From Chelydra serpentina (lineage: Eukaryota > Chordata > Testudines > Chelydridae): a DNA stretch of 64,000 nucleotides. Under the pieces are notes generated by a model that was not told the origin of the DNA, did no database searches, and worked only from the letters and a program-made list of their open reading frames with translations. Shown here one piece after another: positions 23,276-34,407 of this stretch. How positions within the stretch are numbered: the first letter of the stretch is position 1; every line of letters starts with the position of its first letter. Where the stretch lies: contig JBAIAC010000056.1 in assembly GCA_037349315.1 (NCBI GenBank), forward strand, positions 906,501-970,500, written 5' to 3'. The translations under genes were made by a program, and so were the position numbers.

Positions 23276-23455
23276 GGGGGAGGGATAGTTCAGTGGTTTG
23301 AGCATTGGCCTGCTAAACCCAGGGTTGTGAGTTCAATCCTTGAGGGGGCCATTTAGGGATCTGGGGCAAAAATTGGGGATGGGTCCTGCTTTGAGCAGGG
23401 GGTTGGACTAGATGACCTCCTAAGGTCCCTTCCAACCCTGATATTCTATAATTCA
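23276..23455 (+). mobile_element. tRNA-derived SINE with CR1-like tail, sense copy
   Basis: 5' part contains a pol III A box (TAGTTCAGTGG) and B box (GAGTTCAATCC); 3' part is CR1-like (GTCCCTTCCAACCCTGATAT, TTCTATAATTC). This composition matches the turtle tRNA-SINE class that uses CR1 machinery. Copies on the other strand at 45,538, 55,993 and 59,981. Confidence 0.8.
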
Positions 23456-23636
23456 TTACCTGGTGTCTCTGGGGCACCCAGACCTGGGACCTAATTAGAG
23501 ATGTTGCCCTTTTATTAATTAATCAAACCAAGGAAATAGAAAATTAGGAGCTTGAATGAAATTGCATCTTCTGGTGATGGTTCATTGTGTACATTGCTAA
23601 TGCACTATGTGAGCTAACTCTTTGTTCTAATTACAG

Positions 23637-24232
23637 CTCCATCCTGTCCCCTGAACAGTCACTACGAATTCTGCAGAAGCAGCTGCGATCTGACATGCAG
23701 CAACCTCTATGCCCCGGTGCAATGCACGACCCAGTGTAAGGAAGGCTGCGTGTGTGACGAGGACTTTGTTCTCAGTGGTGACCGCTGCGTCCCCTTTTCC
23801 CAATGCGGATGCCTCCACAGGGGACTTTACTACCAGGCCGGGGAGACCTTCCACCCGAGCGGTTCATGCGAGGAGCAGTGCGTGTGTCAGGCTGGTGGGG
23901 AGGTTGTGTGTAAGGCATTCTCCTGCGGCACTCGTGAGGAATGCGGGGTGGTGGACGGTGTCCAGAAATGCCACCCAGTTGAACCTGCGACCTGTTCTGC
24001 CTCTGGCCATCCCCACTACCTCTCTTTCGACGGGGTCCCCTTTGACTTCCAAGGCACCTGCACCTACATCCTGGCCAAGACCTGCACCGATGCCAGTGAC
24101 CTTACACCATTCACTATCAGCATAGAGAAAGAAGATTGGGCCACCAGGAATGTGTCCGTGGCCAAGCTGGTGTCCGTTCAGGTGTATGGCATGACACTCA
24201 CTCTGCTGCAGAACAAAAAGGGGCTCATCATG
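23637..24232 (+). CDS. FCGBP: Exon 13: TIL + VWC-like + VWD module 6 (C'), N half
   Basis: Acceptor TTCTAATTACAG, donor ATG|GTAAGT; phases 1 and 0; 596 bp as in exon 5. TIL: SCPLNSHYEFCRSSCDLTC, CKEGCVCDEDF; VWC-like: GSCEEQCVCQAGGEVVCKAFSC; VWD N half: SASGHPHYLSFDGVPFDFQG. Keeps the HPHY variant of the cleavage motif. A tRNA-derived SINE sits about 180 bp upstream in the preceding intron and is absent from the first block. Confidence 0.88.
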
Positions 24233-25135
24233 GTAAGTCCTTCTCCAGATCCTCATTTAGATCATTCTTGATTCCTTTTGGACAGGAGAGATTCTCTTCT
24301 CTTCTATACTGGTTTGTCCTCTCATGGCCAGAGGTCACTCTACAGGTGGCCTGCCTCAGTTTACCCTCTTGGACCTCTGAATATCTCTTACAAATTCTAA
24401 TAATAGCAGCCTCCTAGGGGTCTGGTTTATTAAATTAACAAACATTATTAATTAAGTTTTCAGATTCACCCATTTACCTCTTTATCTGGTCACTCCCAGG
24501 CTTTTCCTGCCTGTCTTCTCACTTCGCAAGTTTCAGGTTTCCCTGCTGGAGCGTACTGGTCTGCAGCAGCCTCTGCACTCTCTTCTGTTTTCCCTGAGAA
24601 CCTTTGTGCTGGGCCAGCAGCCTGGCTGCTCCTCCAGTTGCTCTGATAGGGGACTCATGTGATTGGTGCTCAGGTGGGCCTATTTAGTAATAAGGGTTGG
24701 CTGGCCCGAGGCCACTAGCCCTTAAGGGACAAGCCACCCTGTTACAAGGTTCTTATTCCATGCTCATCACTGGAGTATTTGAGCATCTTCCAGTAATACA
24801 CTAAGCAATGTGACTCACTTCTGTCTCCTATTTGTTCTCTCCTCCTCTCCCCAGGGGAAGTTCTGTGTTCAGTGGGATGTTTTGTTGTGGATTTTTCTTA
24901 ATAATGATAAATATACACTTATGTTGCTCTATATACATGTTGGAGAAGGGAGGACAAAGAAATGCACCTTGCACTTGGAGCACAAGGTGGGGAGATTTGC
25001 AATGGTTCTTAGTTCCTGGTGCAGTTCATTCCCCAGTCTTGGACCAGTGCCTAATATTGCTCTGCCATGTGACAAAGGCAAAGTTTAACCTTATTGCAGA
25101 GATTTCCATTGTCCCTTAGGAACGAAGTTGTCAGC
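24233..25135 (+). other. Intron 13, proximal part
   Basis: Aligns with the first 800 bp of intron 5, showing the block duplication extends through introns. No gene. Confidence 0.6.
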
Positions 25136-25137
25136 CA

Positions 25138-25400
25138 TGTTTAGCCCTTCTGCCAGATGGAGTGGGCAGCAGTAAGGTACAGCTTCAATATCTAGGGGTT
25201 CCTCCTAACAATACAAAACAGAAACGGCTTGAGCCCCTGCCCAGGAACCAGGGAAAGTTAAACACCACCCCCGAGTACCTCTAAGAGGCAATACTTCCCC
25301 TCTGACAAATAAAAAGGGAAAAGGAACCCAGCATGAATTTGGGAAAACACCACAAGCACGCTTTGAAAGCATGTGACCATGAGCAAACACCCATTCCAAA
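25138..25400. repeat. LTR-like repeat, copy 1
   Basis: Shares an extended stretch with 27,083-27,360: CCCTTCTGCCAG, TAGGGGTTCC, GAGGCAATA-TTCCCCTCT, GGGAAAACACCACAA. It looks like part of an LTR, but the ends are not clear. Confidence 0.4.
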
Positions 25401-25419
25401 GTACATTGGGCAGTGTCTT

Positions 25420-25652
25420 TAGCTGAAGTCGACATACTTAGACCTACTCACCGGTGTGTCTTCACTGTGGTGATTCGACTGCTGCCACTCCCATGTCCAC
25501 TCTGCCTGCACCTCTCGCGGCGGTGGAGTACAGGAGTTGACAGGAGAGCGCTCGGGGGTCGATTTATCCTGTCTAAACTAGACAGGATAAATTGACCTCG
25601 GCTGGATCAATTGGTGCCCGTCGATCCGGCGAGTCGTATAGACATACCCTCA
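25420..25652. mobile_element. Harbinger-like MITE fragment
   Basis: Contains CGATTTATCCTGTCTAAACT and its inverted partner AGTTTAGACAGG-type stem (TTTATCCTGTCTA / TAGACAGGATAAA), then TCGTATAGACATACCCTC. The architecture resembles the element at 52,565-52,860. Confidence 0.5.
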
Positions 25653-26101
25653 GTTTCTCACCTTTTAGTGTTTCAGTGAGACAACACATGTTCCTTTTTT
25701 AGCACATCACTCCCCTGTCCCTCCACTGCGCCCCACGCACAGTTGCTGTCCCACTAACCAAGGTCAGTGAAGACCCACAGTTCAGAAGTGTGTTCACATG
25801 AGTTCACCTCCTAGCCCCAGCGGGGGACGTGTCCATCACTACTTCTACTGCTGCTGCCGCTGAGGCTCACAGCTGCTGCCATTCACTCTGCCACCATTGG
25901 CTGCTATGCCATCAGTCGCTGCCCCGTTGTTTACTCCGCCACCCCGCTCCTGCCGCACCCTGCTACCGCTGACTCTGCTGCGAGAACACAGTCTGAGGTC
26001 CCACCACTTGACCCAGCTCTGAGTGATTTCAGAGAGTACCGGGGAACCTCACTGCTAGGGCAGGCTGTACAGTCTCTTACACTGCAACACTGTTCGACAC
26101 A

Positions 26102-26443
26102 CAGGCGCCAACTTTTCAAAGTGCCCCAGGCTCCACCCCCACTCCACCTCTTCCCCAAGGCACCACCCCCACCCTGCCTCTTCCCACCCAGTTCCACTCC
26201 CTCCCCCCGAGCTTGCTGTGTCCCTCCTCCCCCCTCCCACCCAGCCTCCTGCATGCTGAGAAAGAGCTGTTTGGGTGGGCAGGAGGCGCAGGGAGAGGGG
26301 GAGGCACTGATCTGTGGGGCCTGCCGACGGAAGGGAGGCACTGGCGGGAAGGGAGGGAGCTTGGTTGCCAGTGGGTGCTAAGCACCCACCATTTTTTCCC
26401 CATGGGTGCTCCAGCCCCGGAGCACCCACGGAGTTGGCACCTA
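26102..26443. mobile_element. Short non-autonomous DNA element, copy 3
   Basis: Starts CAGGCGCCAACTTTTC, ends GAGTTGGCACCTATG; same C-rich class as 4,218 and 17,508. Frames on either strand are low-complexity. Confidence 0.6.
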
Positions 26444-26618
26444 TGGTCTCACACCAGATCTAAGGCTCAGTGTCTGGTTACCAGTGATTTCAGCTCTAGC
26501 GATCACTGAACAATACAGTGGAGAGTCAAATGCTGTCTAGGACTCCTTAGTCAGCACCATTCTTTCACTGGGATCTGGCCTCTTTACCCCTCCTTAGCAA
26601 GTGAGCTTCAGTTTAGGG

Positions 26619-26939
26619 CAGGCCTGCACAACATGCGGCCCAGGGGCCGCATGCGGCCCGCGTGGGCTCACTGTGCAGCCCGCGGTGGGGTGAGTAGGTG
26701 GGCTCATTGTGTGGCAAAAATGCATAATGCAGAGATTTATCTATAACTGCATTGATTGACTGTTGTGTGCAGTAATATAGTGACCCCTGGGGTGGTGAAG
26801 AGGGGAAGGAGGGGTTGTTTCCATGGGGCGGGCGGCACTGGGGGGGGGGGCTGTTTCCGTGAGGCCGGGGGGTTTTGGCCCTCAGCTGTTTTCTTTGGAG
26901 TAATATGCCCCTCACCGCTTTACGACTTGTGCAAGCCTG
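26619..26939. mobile_element. hAT-like element, short copy (CAGGCCTGCACAAC ends)
   Basis: Starts CAGGCCTGCACAACATG, ends TTGTGCAAGCCTG, flanked by an exact 8-bp duplication GTTTAGGG (26,611-26,618 and 26,940-26,947). No transposase. A longer relative is at 46,193. Confidence 0.8.
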
Positions 26940-27082
26940 GTTTAGGGGAAACTCCTCAATCAATCAGGACTGGCTAAGTACCATTCTGCTCATACAATCA
27001 GGGGAACAACATTTCATTACTCTTCCACTCAAATTTAAAAATATTATTAAAGCTAATGTTAAAAACATTATATAATACACAT

Positions 27083-27360
27083 GTAACCCTTCTGCCAGGA
27101 CGAGTTGATAGCAGCAAGGGGCAGGTTCAGTACATAGGGGTTCCCTCTCAATAGCGCAATGCAAAACCGGCTCGAGCCCCCACCCAGTGACCTGGGAAAA
27201 TCTTACACACACCCCTGGGTACATCAAAGAGGCAATATTTCCCCTCTCGCAAGCACAGAGCCTCGGTGTAGCAGAAAATCTTTAATTAAACTGGGAAAAC
27301 ACCACAACTAGGATTCACAAACCAAACTGTGAGCAAAGACCCACCCCAGCAAATTGGTCA
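27083..27360. repeat. LTR-like repeat, copy 2
   Basis: Begins near TGTAACCCTTCTGCCAG and parallels 25,138-25,400. Probably the same repeat family; boundaries uncertain. The remainder to exon 14 (27,361-27,611) is plain intron. Confidence 0.4.
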
Positions 27361-27611
27361 TGACCTTTCCCTTTGGTTCTTGAGTCCAGCAACCCAAAAC
27401 TCACCCAAAGTCCCAAAAGTCCAACAACCCAAAAGTCCAGCCCCAGAGTTCAAAAGTTCATCTGCAGAGTTATTCTAAAGTGAGATCTGGAGTCATACTG
27501 GATTTACACTACAGTGTCAATGAGAACAGAATCTCAAAACTCACTGCCCATAACCCAAACCCTACAGTATCCGCTCCCCACAGCTCACACGGGATGCTCT
27601 GTCTCTCCCAG

Positions 27612-28185
27612 GTGGACGGGATGTCCCATAAGCTGCCTGTGATCGTGGCCGATGGGCAGCTCCGGGCGTATCAGCACGGTGTGAACGTCCTGGTGCAAAC
27701 TGACTTTGGCCTCACCGTGAGCTACGACCTGCTTTACCACACCAGAGTCTCAGTCCCGGGTAGCTACTATGGTCAGATGTGCGGCCTGTGCGGGAACTAC
27801 AAAGGGCAGCAGGATGACGAGTTCCTGCTCCCCGATGGCAGGGTAGCCCCCGACTCTGCATCCTTCGGGTCTGCCTGGCAAGTTCAGATCCCAGAGGCCT
27901 CCTGTACAGACAAATGTGCTGGGAACAGCTGTCCGGTCTGCGAAGAGGGCAGAGAAGATGTCTTCAAAGAGCACAACTACTGCGGGCTGCTCACAGCCCC
28001 TGATGGCCCTTTTGCCACCTGCCACGGCACGGTCAGCCCCACTGTGTATTTCAACAACTGCCTGGATGATGTGTGCCTGGGCAATGGGGATGCACAGGTT
28101 CTCTGCCAGAGCATCCACAGCTATGTGACAGCCTGCCAAGAGGCCACGGTCACCATCCAGCCCTGGAGGAGTGCCTCCTTCTGCC
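27612..28185 (+). CDS. FCGBP: Exon 14: VWD module 6 (C'), C half plus C8
   Basis: Acceptor GTCTCTCCCAG|GTG, donor CC|GTAAGT; phases 0 and 1; 574 bp. VWD C half: QTDFGLTVSYDLLYH and CGLCGNYKGQQDDEF (Asn to Lys against exon 6); C8: CPVCEEGREDVF, YCGLL, GPFATCHGTV, NCLDDVC, CQSIHSYVTAC. Ends SASFC. A 222-bp intron separates it from the TIL exon. Confidence 0.88.
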
Positions 28186-28407
28186 GTAAGTGCCGTGATG
28201 CTGATGGAGCTCTGGGACACACTGGGGAGGGTCATAATTTCAAGGCATCTAATTCCAAACCTCTTGGTTTCTTCAGAAACTCTTCTGAATTGAAACCAAC
28301 CTTAAATACATGTCCTGGTCCTCTCCTCCCAGCCCTGCTCGTCTCTGTACCTCTGGTTCATGGTGAGAGATCTTTCCTGCCGTAACTTAATTCTCTATCT
28401 GTTTAAG

Positions 28408-28601
28408 CTCTGACCTGCCCAGCCAACAGCCACTACGAGATCTGTGCTGACCTCTGTATCACCACCTGCACTGGAGACATCATGGACTGCCCGGAGACCT
28501 GTGCTGAAGGCTGCCAGTGTGACGAGGGCTTCTTCTTCGATGGCCAGGGTTGCGTGACTCTGGAGAGCTGCGGGTGCTTTGAGCGTGGGAGATACTACAA
28601 G
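28408..28601 (+). CDS. FCGBP: Exon 15: stand-alone TIL domain exon
   Basis: Acceptor CTGTTTAAG, donor AAG|GTACCA; phases 1 and 0; 194 bp, the same as exon 7. TIL residues: TCPANSHYEICADLCITTC, CPETCAEGCQCDEGFFF, SCGCFERGRYYK. This is the last TIL domain I can find in the window; none follows in the remaining 35 kb despite six more VWD-C8 modules. Confidence 0.85.
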
Positions 28602-29042
28602 GTACCACCACATCTTAATCCCTACACTAGTCAGGAATTGGGTTAGCTAGAGTGGATCAGAGCTTTGGTCTATCCAGCCTGGCATCCCCAATCTGCTAGT
28701 ACCCAATGCCCAAAGCTCCAAGAAAGGCAAGATTATTTAATTCCCTTTGTCCATTGTAGGGAAACTGAGGCACAGAGCGGGGCAGTGACTTCTTCACGGC
28801 CACATAGTGAGTCAGGAGCAGATGGGAGGTTAAAACCTAGGTGCTATTTCTGGCCCTTGGCCCAGTGCTGAGCCCATGAGACAGCCTTTTCTTTAACATT
28901 AAGAGCAAATAATATGACAACAGAACAGACATTTTCACACACATCACCACACATTTCTGGGTTTAGCACTGCCAGCAATTATTATAAATAATCTTTTCCC
29001 AATTACACTGTGTTATTTCCCCTTTTCCAAATGTCCTCTCAG
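28602..29042 (+). other. Intron 15
   Basis: 441 bp, alignable with intron 7. No gene. Confidence 0.65.
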
Positions 29043-29184
29043 CCCAGCGAGACCATCCTGACGAACGAGTGCCAGGAGAGCTGCACCTGCCTTCCTGCCC
29101 GAGGGGTGACCTGCAAAGACCACACCTGCACCAGAGATGAAACCTGCCAGATCAGAGACGGTATCATGGGCTGCATCAGCAAAG
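29043..29184 (+). CDS. FCGBP: Exon 16: stand-alone VWC-like exon
   Basis: Acceptor GTCCTCTCAG, donor G|GTGAAG; phases 0 and 1; 142 bp. Encodes PSETILTNECQESCTC, VTCKDHTCTRDETCQIRDG, ending CISKG. Counterpart of exon 8. Its donor phase joins directly to exon 17 (module 7). It is the last VWC-like exon before the TIL-less array. Confidence 0.8.
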
Positions 29185-30379
29185 GTGAAGGAGAGTCACT
29201 GATTGACATATGCCCCAAGGGGTTACTGTGGGTGGAATAACTGAGGTAGGGATGAGAGAAACCAGTTTACAACGGATTATTTATTAAGCATATTTTTCCC
29301 CCAAGAAATACCCTTCTGCTAACTAACCAGCCTGATACTGCTTAGCTAACCATAGACAGAGATAGCCAATTTTCAATTCAGCAAGAAGTATGATTGTTCC
29401 AGAGGTTCCCAGGGTGCAACCTGGACTGTGGGAATGCTGAACCCTCTGTCCAACCTGGGGTATCCCTCTCACTGTGATGCTGTTGGCAAGCTACAAACCT
29501 CTGGAAGGTACTGCACTTACACAGACATCCACGGGCAGGGGCACAACCAACGGAGTTACATGAATGCTTCTCCTAGCCATTCATAACTAACAATAGGGAG
29601 GCTCCAGCCAATTCCCCCCATCTCCCCAGAACTGAACCATCTTGCCTGACCAGTTTCAGTTCATTACCCAGTCTGTCCCTCCTTCGATGTGGAAAGGACA
29701 CACACTAGCCTTTATAAACTGAACTGGTGGACTTCAGAGTGAAGCAGAATGAGAACTGAGCTGTGGGGAGTTAGGAGGGGAGGGAAATCTCTGAGATGAA
29801 CTTTTCCTCCCATGGGAGTCACAGGCGCTTAGCACCTCTTAGCATTTGACCATTAGCACCTTCAGCTCTCACTGATTTATGGATTGAATTCCCTCTCCCA
29901 ATGGAATCACTGGGAGTTAGCCAATGACAGCGGTGCTGGAACACTTTTTACCATGGGGATGCTGAGAGTCATTGAACCAAACTGTAAACGTTACATACAC
30001 TGGGATCCACTTCAAGCCAGGAGATGCAGCAGCCCCGCCCCCCCAGCACTTCGAGTTCCAGCACGTGTGGCTAATGACTTCAGTGCCAGAGCAATGCTCA
30101 GCCATAGGCACTTGTGCATTTGCAGAACTTTAAGCATGTGTGTAGCCTCATTGATTTCAACTGAACTCACTTGATTAAGTGTTTCGATAGATTGGAACCA
30201 TAGCTTCCAGCAAACCAAGTGCTGTTGAGTATCCCGGGCTTCCCAACTTCTCAGTGTCCTCTGGCTTGCTCAGCTGGTTCTGCATGAATGCTGTGCCCAC
30301 GACGGAGCTGGATCTCCTGGTCTAGACTCTGGACTTGAGTTCCCTGCCCTGTTGATATGACTGGGTTTTCTCCTTTCAG
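29185..30379 (+). other. Intron 16, containing diverged array-unit sequence
   Basis: The part from about 29,810 (GCGCTTAGCACC, GACCATTAGCACC, TGGGAGTTAGCCAATGAC, GTGTGTAGCCTCATTGATTTC) aligns with the intron that opens each array unit (33,340-34,400). No gene. Confidence 0.65.
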
Positions 30380-30708
30380 ATCCCTGCAAAGTCCTGAAAT
30401 GCCGGATCAAGGAGACATGCAAAATTGAAGATGGCCAAGAGACATGTGTTCCTGACTATACTGGAATCTGCCTGGGCTCAGGGAATGCACACTACCAAAC
30501 TTTTGATGGCCTGAAGTTAGATTTGCAGGGCACCTGCAAGTACACCATCGCTAAGTACTGTGGCAGCGACTCTACCCTGGAGCCCTTCACCATTGATGAG
30601 AAGGACGACAACAGGGGGAACCAGGATATCTCCTTTTGGCAGGTGACCAATGTCTACGTCTACGGGTACAACATCTCCATCTACAAGAAGGAAGTTGGCA
30701 AAGTTCGG
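30380..30708 (+). CDS. FCGBP: Exon 17: VWD module 7 (array founder type), N half
   Basis: Acceptor TCCTTTCAG, donor CGG|GTGAGT; phases 1 and 0; 329 bp. Encodes a Cys motif (DPCKVLKCRIKETCK), then GICLGSGNAHYQTFDGLKLD and GTCKYTIAKYCGSD, and near the end GYNISIYK with an NIS glycosylation sequon. GNAHY replaces the GDPHY cleavage motif. It occupies the A-position (VWD-N half alone in its exon, after a VWC exon), and its upstream intron resembles the array intron, marking it as the oldest member of the array. Confidence 0.87.
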
Positions 30709-30828
30709 GTGAGTTTCCCAGCTCAGGGCTCTGTGACTTTTCTACTTATAACAAACAGTATTTTTGTGTAGTATCTCTCATACAAATGGAATACTAGATA
30801 CAGGCGACATGAGAATTTTAGTTATAAG

Positions 30829-31903
30829 CTGGGGACGCATCAGTTGGAAGTAACGGAAGAGGAGAAGGACCTCGGAGTCCTGGTTGATCACAGGATGACT
30901 ATGAGTCGTCAATGTGATGTGGCTGTGAAAAAAGCTAATGCGGTCTTGGGATGCATTAGGCGAGGTATTTCTAGTAGAGATAAGGAGGTGTTAGTACCAT
31001 TATACAAGACATTGGTGAGACCTCATTTGGAATACTGTGTGCAGTTCTGGTCTCCCATGTTTAAGAAGGATGAATTCAAATTGGAGCAGGTACAAAGAAG
31101 GTCCACTAGGATGATCCGAGGAATGGAAAACCTGTCGTATGAAAGGAGACTCAAGGAGCTTGGTTTGTTTAACTTAACCAAAAGAAGGCTGAGGGGAGAT
31201 ATGATTGCTCTCTTTAAATATATCAGAGGGATAAATACCAGGGAGGGAGAGGAATTATTTCAGCTCAGTACCAATGTGGACACAAGAACAAATGGATATA
31301 AACTGGCCATCAGGAAGTTTAGACTTGAAATTAGACGAAGGTTTCTAACCATCAGAGGAGTGAAGTTCTGGAACAGCCTTCCAAGGGAAACAGTGGGGGC
31401 AAAAGACCTATCTGGCTTCAAGATTAAGCTAGATATGTTTATGGAGTGGATGGTTTTATGGGATAACATGATCTTAGTCAAAGGTCAATTAATTGCCATC
31501 AGTGGTAAATAGGACCAATGGTCAATGATGAGATGTTAGAAGTTACTACAGAGAACTTTTTCCTGGGTGTCTGGCTGGTGAGTCTTGCCCACATGCTCGG
31601 GGTTCAGCTGATCACCATCTTTGGGGTCGGGAAGGAATTTTCCTCCAGGGTAGATTGGCAAAGGCCCTGGAGGTTTTTCGCCTTCCTCTGCAGCATGGGG
31701 CACGTGTCACTTACTGGAGGATTCTTTGCATCTTGAAGTCTTTAAACCATGATTTGAGAACTTCAATAGCTGAGACATAGGTGAGAGGATTATTCCAGCA
31801 GTGGGTGGGTGAGATTTTGTGGCCTGCATTGTGCAGGAGGTCAGACTAGATGATCATAATGGTCCCTCTGACCTTATAGTCTATGAGTCTATGAGTCTAT
31901 GAG
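30829..31903 (+). mobile_element. CR1-type LINE, 3' part
   Basis: A frame at 30,844-31,512 encodes the RT C-terminus (EEEKDLGVLVDHRM, EYCVQFWSPMFKKD, RMIRGMENLSYERRL, WNSLPRETVGAKDLSGFK). The 3' end carries a TCTATGAG repeat. It is inserted in the intron between exons 17 and 18, absent from units 1-5. 222 codons remain open, which suggests a fairly young insertion. Confidence 0.85.
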
Positions 31904-31970
31904 CTGAATATATCATATGGGCAATACAAATACATAAATGCAACTGGTCTTGTGTGTTTGACATGGTTGT

Positions 31971-31971
<1 letters not shown>

Positions 31972-32023
<52 letters not shown>
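31972..32023 (+). repeat. GATA microsatellite (unit 0 intron)
   Basis: About 13 tandem ATAG/GATA repeats at the same intron position as tracts at 34,906, 37,827, 40,747, 43,674 and 61,362. Confidence 0.9.
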
Positions 32024-32024
<1 letters not shown>

Positions 32025-32248
32025 GAATTATGCAGACAAATATAAACTGGTAGATAGTGGAGCTAGATAAATACTGTGTTTATTCAGGGAAAGTCTCATT
32101 GATTTCAGTGATTCTTTTTCGTGACACTGGTTAAAGTGACAGTGATTTACAGCTGAAATGAGTGGCAAGGTGACAGTTGCAGTAAGAACAAGTGAGGCTG
32201 AAAGAGCAATAACACCTATCATACCTCCCCCCTCCTCTCTGTCTCTAG

Positions 32249-32822
32249 CTGAACAGTGTGATCACCAGTCTCCCAGTGACACTGAAAGATGGTAAAATCA
32301 GACTGTACCAGAAAGACCTCAGCACCTTCCTGCAGACAGACTTCGGCCTCCAGATCACATATGACCAAAATTGGCATGTAGTGATCACCCTCCCCAGCAG
32401 TTATTATGGGGCCACATGCGGCCTATGTGGGAACTTCAACCAGAATCCAGAAGATGACATGACGTCATCCAATGGCACCAGAGTCTCCTCCATCGTGGGC
32501 TGGGCTGCCAGTTGGAAAGTCCAAGACCGGGACCCCTTTTGCTGGGATTATTGCCAAAACACTTGCCCAACATGTGATGAGAGCAAGAGAGATCTGTATG
32601 GGGATGACAGTCACTGTGGGGTGATCAGTAAAGCACCGGAAGGGCCGTTCAGAGAGTGTCACTCCAGGGTGAGCGCCGATGACTTCTTTGACAGCTGCAT
32701 CTATGACATGTGTCTGAATGAAGGGGACAAGAGCATTCTGTGTGAGGCGTTGGAGGCCTATGAGAATGCCTGCAGGAAGCATGGGGTCACTGTCGATGAC
32801 TGGAGGATGCCATCCAGTTGTG
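32249..32822 (+). CDS. FCGBP: Exon 18: VWD module 7, C half plus C8 (short form)
   Basis: Acceptor CTGTCTCTAG|CTG, donor G|GTGAGT; phases 0 and 1; 574 bp. VWD C half: QTDFGLQITYDQNWH and CGLCGNFNQNPEDDM; C8: CPTCDESKRDLYGDD, HCGVI, GPFRECHSRV, SCIYDMC, CEALEAYENAC. It ends at DWRMPSSC, the usual boundary, and keeps the ancestral donor that the later array modules have lost. No TIL exon follows; the next coding sequence is exon 19. Confidence 0.87.
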
Positions 32823-34407
32823 GTGAGTCTGGCAGCTTGGTTTCTTATTGACCGTGGTAGCGATAGTCAATCTGTTTATCTTGTTGATGAGCATGGGGAT
32901 GGAAATCTCCAGGATCCCTGGGGTGCTGGGATCAGCACTGACTCTTAGGGTAGAGCTCCCCCTAGAAGTCATTCAGCCAAGAGCTAACCTGCCTGACCCT
33001 GTTAGTTAATGAGATCTAAAACAATCACCTATTCAGTTGGCTAGGGTACATGTACACAGCAGCTGGGAGGCATAATTCTCAGCTCAGGTGGGCAATCACA
33101 CACTCATTCGGCTTGAGATAGATATCTAAAAATATCTGTGTGGATGCAAAGTCACAGGAGACACTGTAGGCTAACTACCGAAGTCTCCTATGTATATATA
33201 CCCTGTAAGTGTAATGTATCTGGCAAGCTGACAATGGTGGAGTTCAGTGTTTCTAAGTCTCCATGGAGTATAGGCGGCTGTGGAACTTTTTTGCTGGTCT
33301 TCAGAGTGAAGCAGCTATAGACATTTGTGCAGTTAAGAGATGTTCTTCTCCCATTGAAATGCATGGGATCTGAAGGTGCTTAAACCTCTCAGAATTTGCC
33401 TTTTAGCACCTGCAGCCCTTGCTGACTTACAGACTGAAATCCTATTCCCACTGAAGTCAATGGGAATTGGCCAATGAATTCAGTGCCACAGACACAACTT
33501 ATCGAGGGTGCCCAGCATGTTGCTGGATCAGAGACATATGCACTTAAGCACATGAATAACTTTAAGCATGTGAGTAGCCTCATTGATTTCAATGGAGCTA
33601 CTCACGTGGTTAAGTTCTTTGCTGGATTGGGACTATAACTTGCAGCAAGCCAAGTTCTGTTGACAATCCTGGACTTGCCATCCGCTCAGCATGCAATGGG
33701 TGGCTAAGCTGGTTCTGCATGAAGGTTGTGCTCATGACCAGTCTGGCTCTCCCATGCTATTATAATTGTTATTAATTGATAACCCACAGCTTTGCCACTG
33801 AGATTTATTGTTTTATGGCAAGTCTAAATATAGGTGGGCAAAGGTTTGTGTTGTGTTGAGAAATGTTGGAAGGTGGTGAAAGAGGAGCGTGTGCTGTGAT
33901 GAGGGGCTAAGCATTTGGGGTTATCATGTGCTGGCTGTGTTGTTATGTTGGTGCTTGTGTTAATTTGTATCAGGGGGACTGGGCTGAAGAATTTTGGGTT
34001 GAATTGTGTGGGTGACAAATGAGGGGTGTGTGTCTGGGGGATCATGTTTGGGGATTTTGTGTTGATTTGTTTGGGCATGTGGACTGCGTTGGAGAGTTTG
34101 TGTTAAGTTGTACAGGTGGTGAATCAATCCTTAAAGAACTCTGGGGCAGTCTCCCTCATATCGCTGACTCTTTACAACCAATGAAATTGTTGAATACAAA
34201 CTAGGTGTAGAGTAAGGGTGGTGATTGGTTGAAATATCGCTAAATCACAATGGTCTAGGACTCTTGGCATGGCATAGAGTCGTGCCTTACTGCTTTATTA
34301 TATAGAGATTATTATTCTTATTATTTCTACTACTGTAACACTTAGGAGCCTAGATACTGAACTTGAGTTCCCTGCCATGCTGATATGACCAAGAGTTTTT
34401 CTTTCAG
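32823..34407 (+). other. Intron 18, opening array unit 1
   Basis: Searched for a TIL or VWC exon between modules 7 and 8; none seen in either strand or any frame. From 33,341 it is the typical unit intron, GT-rich at 33,830-34,080. Open frames here are conserved only because the DNA is duplicated. Confidence 0.7.

Larger units (their letters stand above)
1361..29184 (+). repeat. Two copies of a three-module A-B-C block
   Basis: Exons 1-8 (1,361-14,053) and 9-16 (14,720-29,184) correspond one to one in order, phase, domain content and, apart from 6 bp in the first exon, length (574, 578, 571, 596, 574, 194, 142 bp). Introns are also alignable, for example 6,535-6,722 with 20,935-21,088 and 11,130-11,210 with 24,880-24,960. 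Intron sizes differ through transposon insertions. Human FCGBP is also known to be built from repeated multi-domain blocks. Confidence 0.88.

Noticed and set aside
23276..23340. A functional tRNA gene
   Set aside because: The A and B boxes belong to a SINE: no acceptor-stem pairing, and a CR1-like tail follows.
31972..32023. GATA tracts as CRISPR-like arrays
   Set aside because: They are simple tetranucleotide repeats without spacers, in a vertebrate intron.
32823..34407. A hidden TIL exon between modules 7 and 8
   Set aside because: I looked for a C-P-x-N-S-x-Y start and the Cys spacing of exons 7 and 15; none was found in any forward frame.
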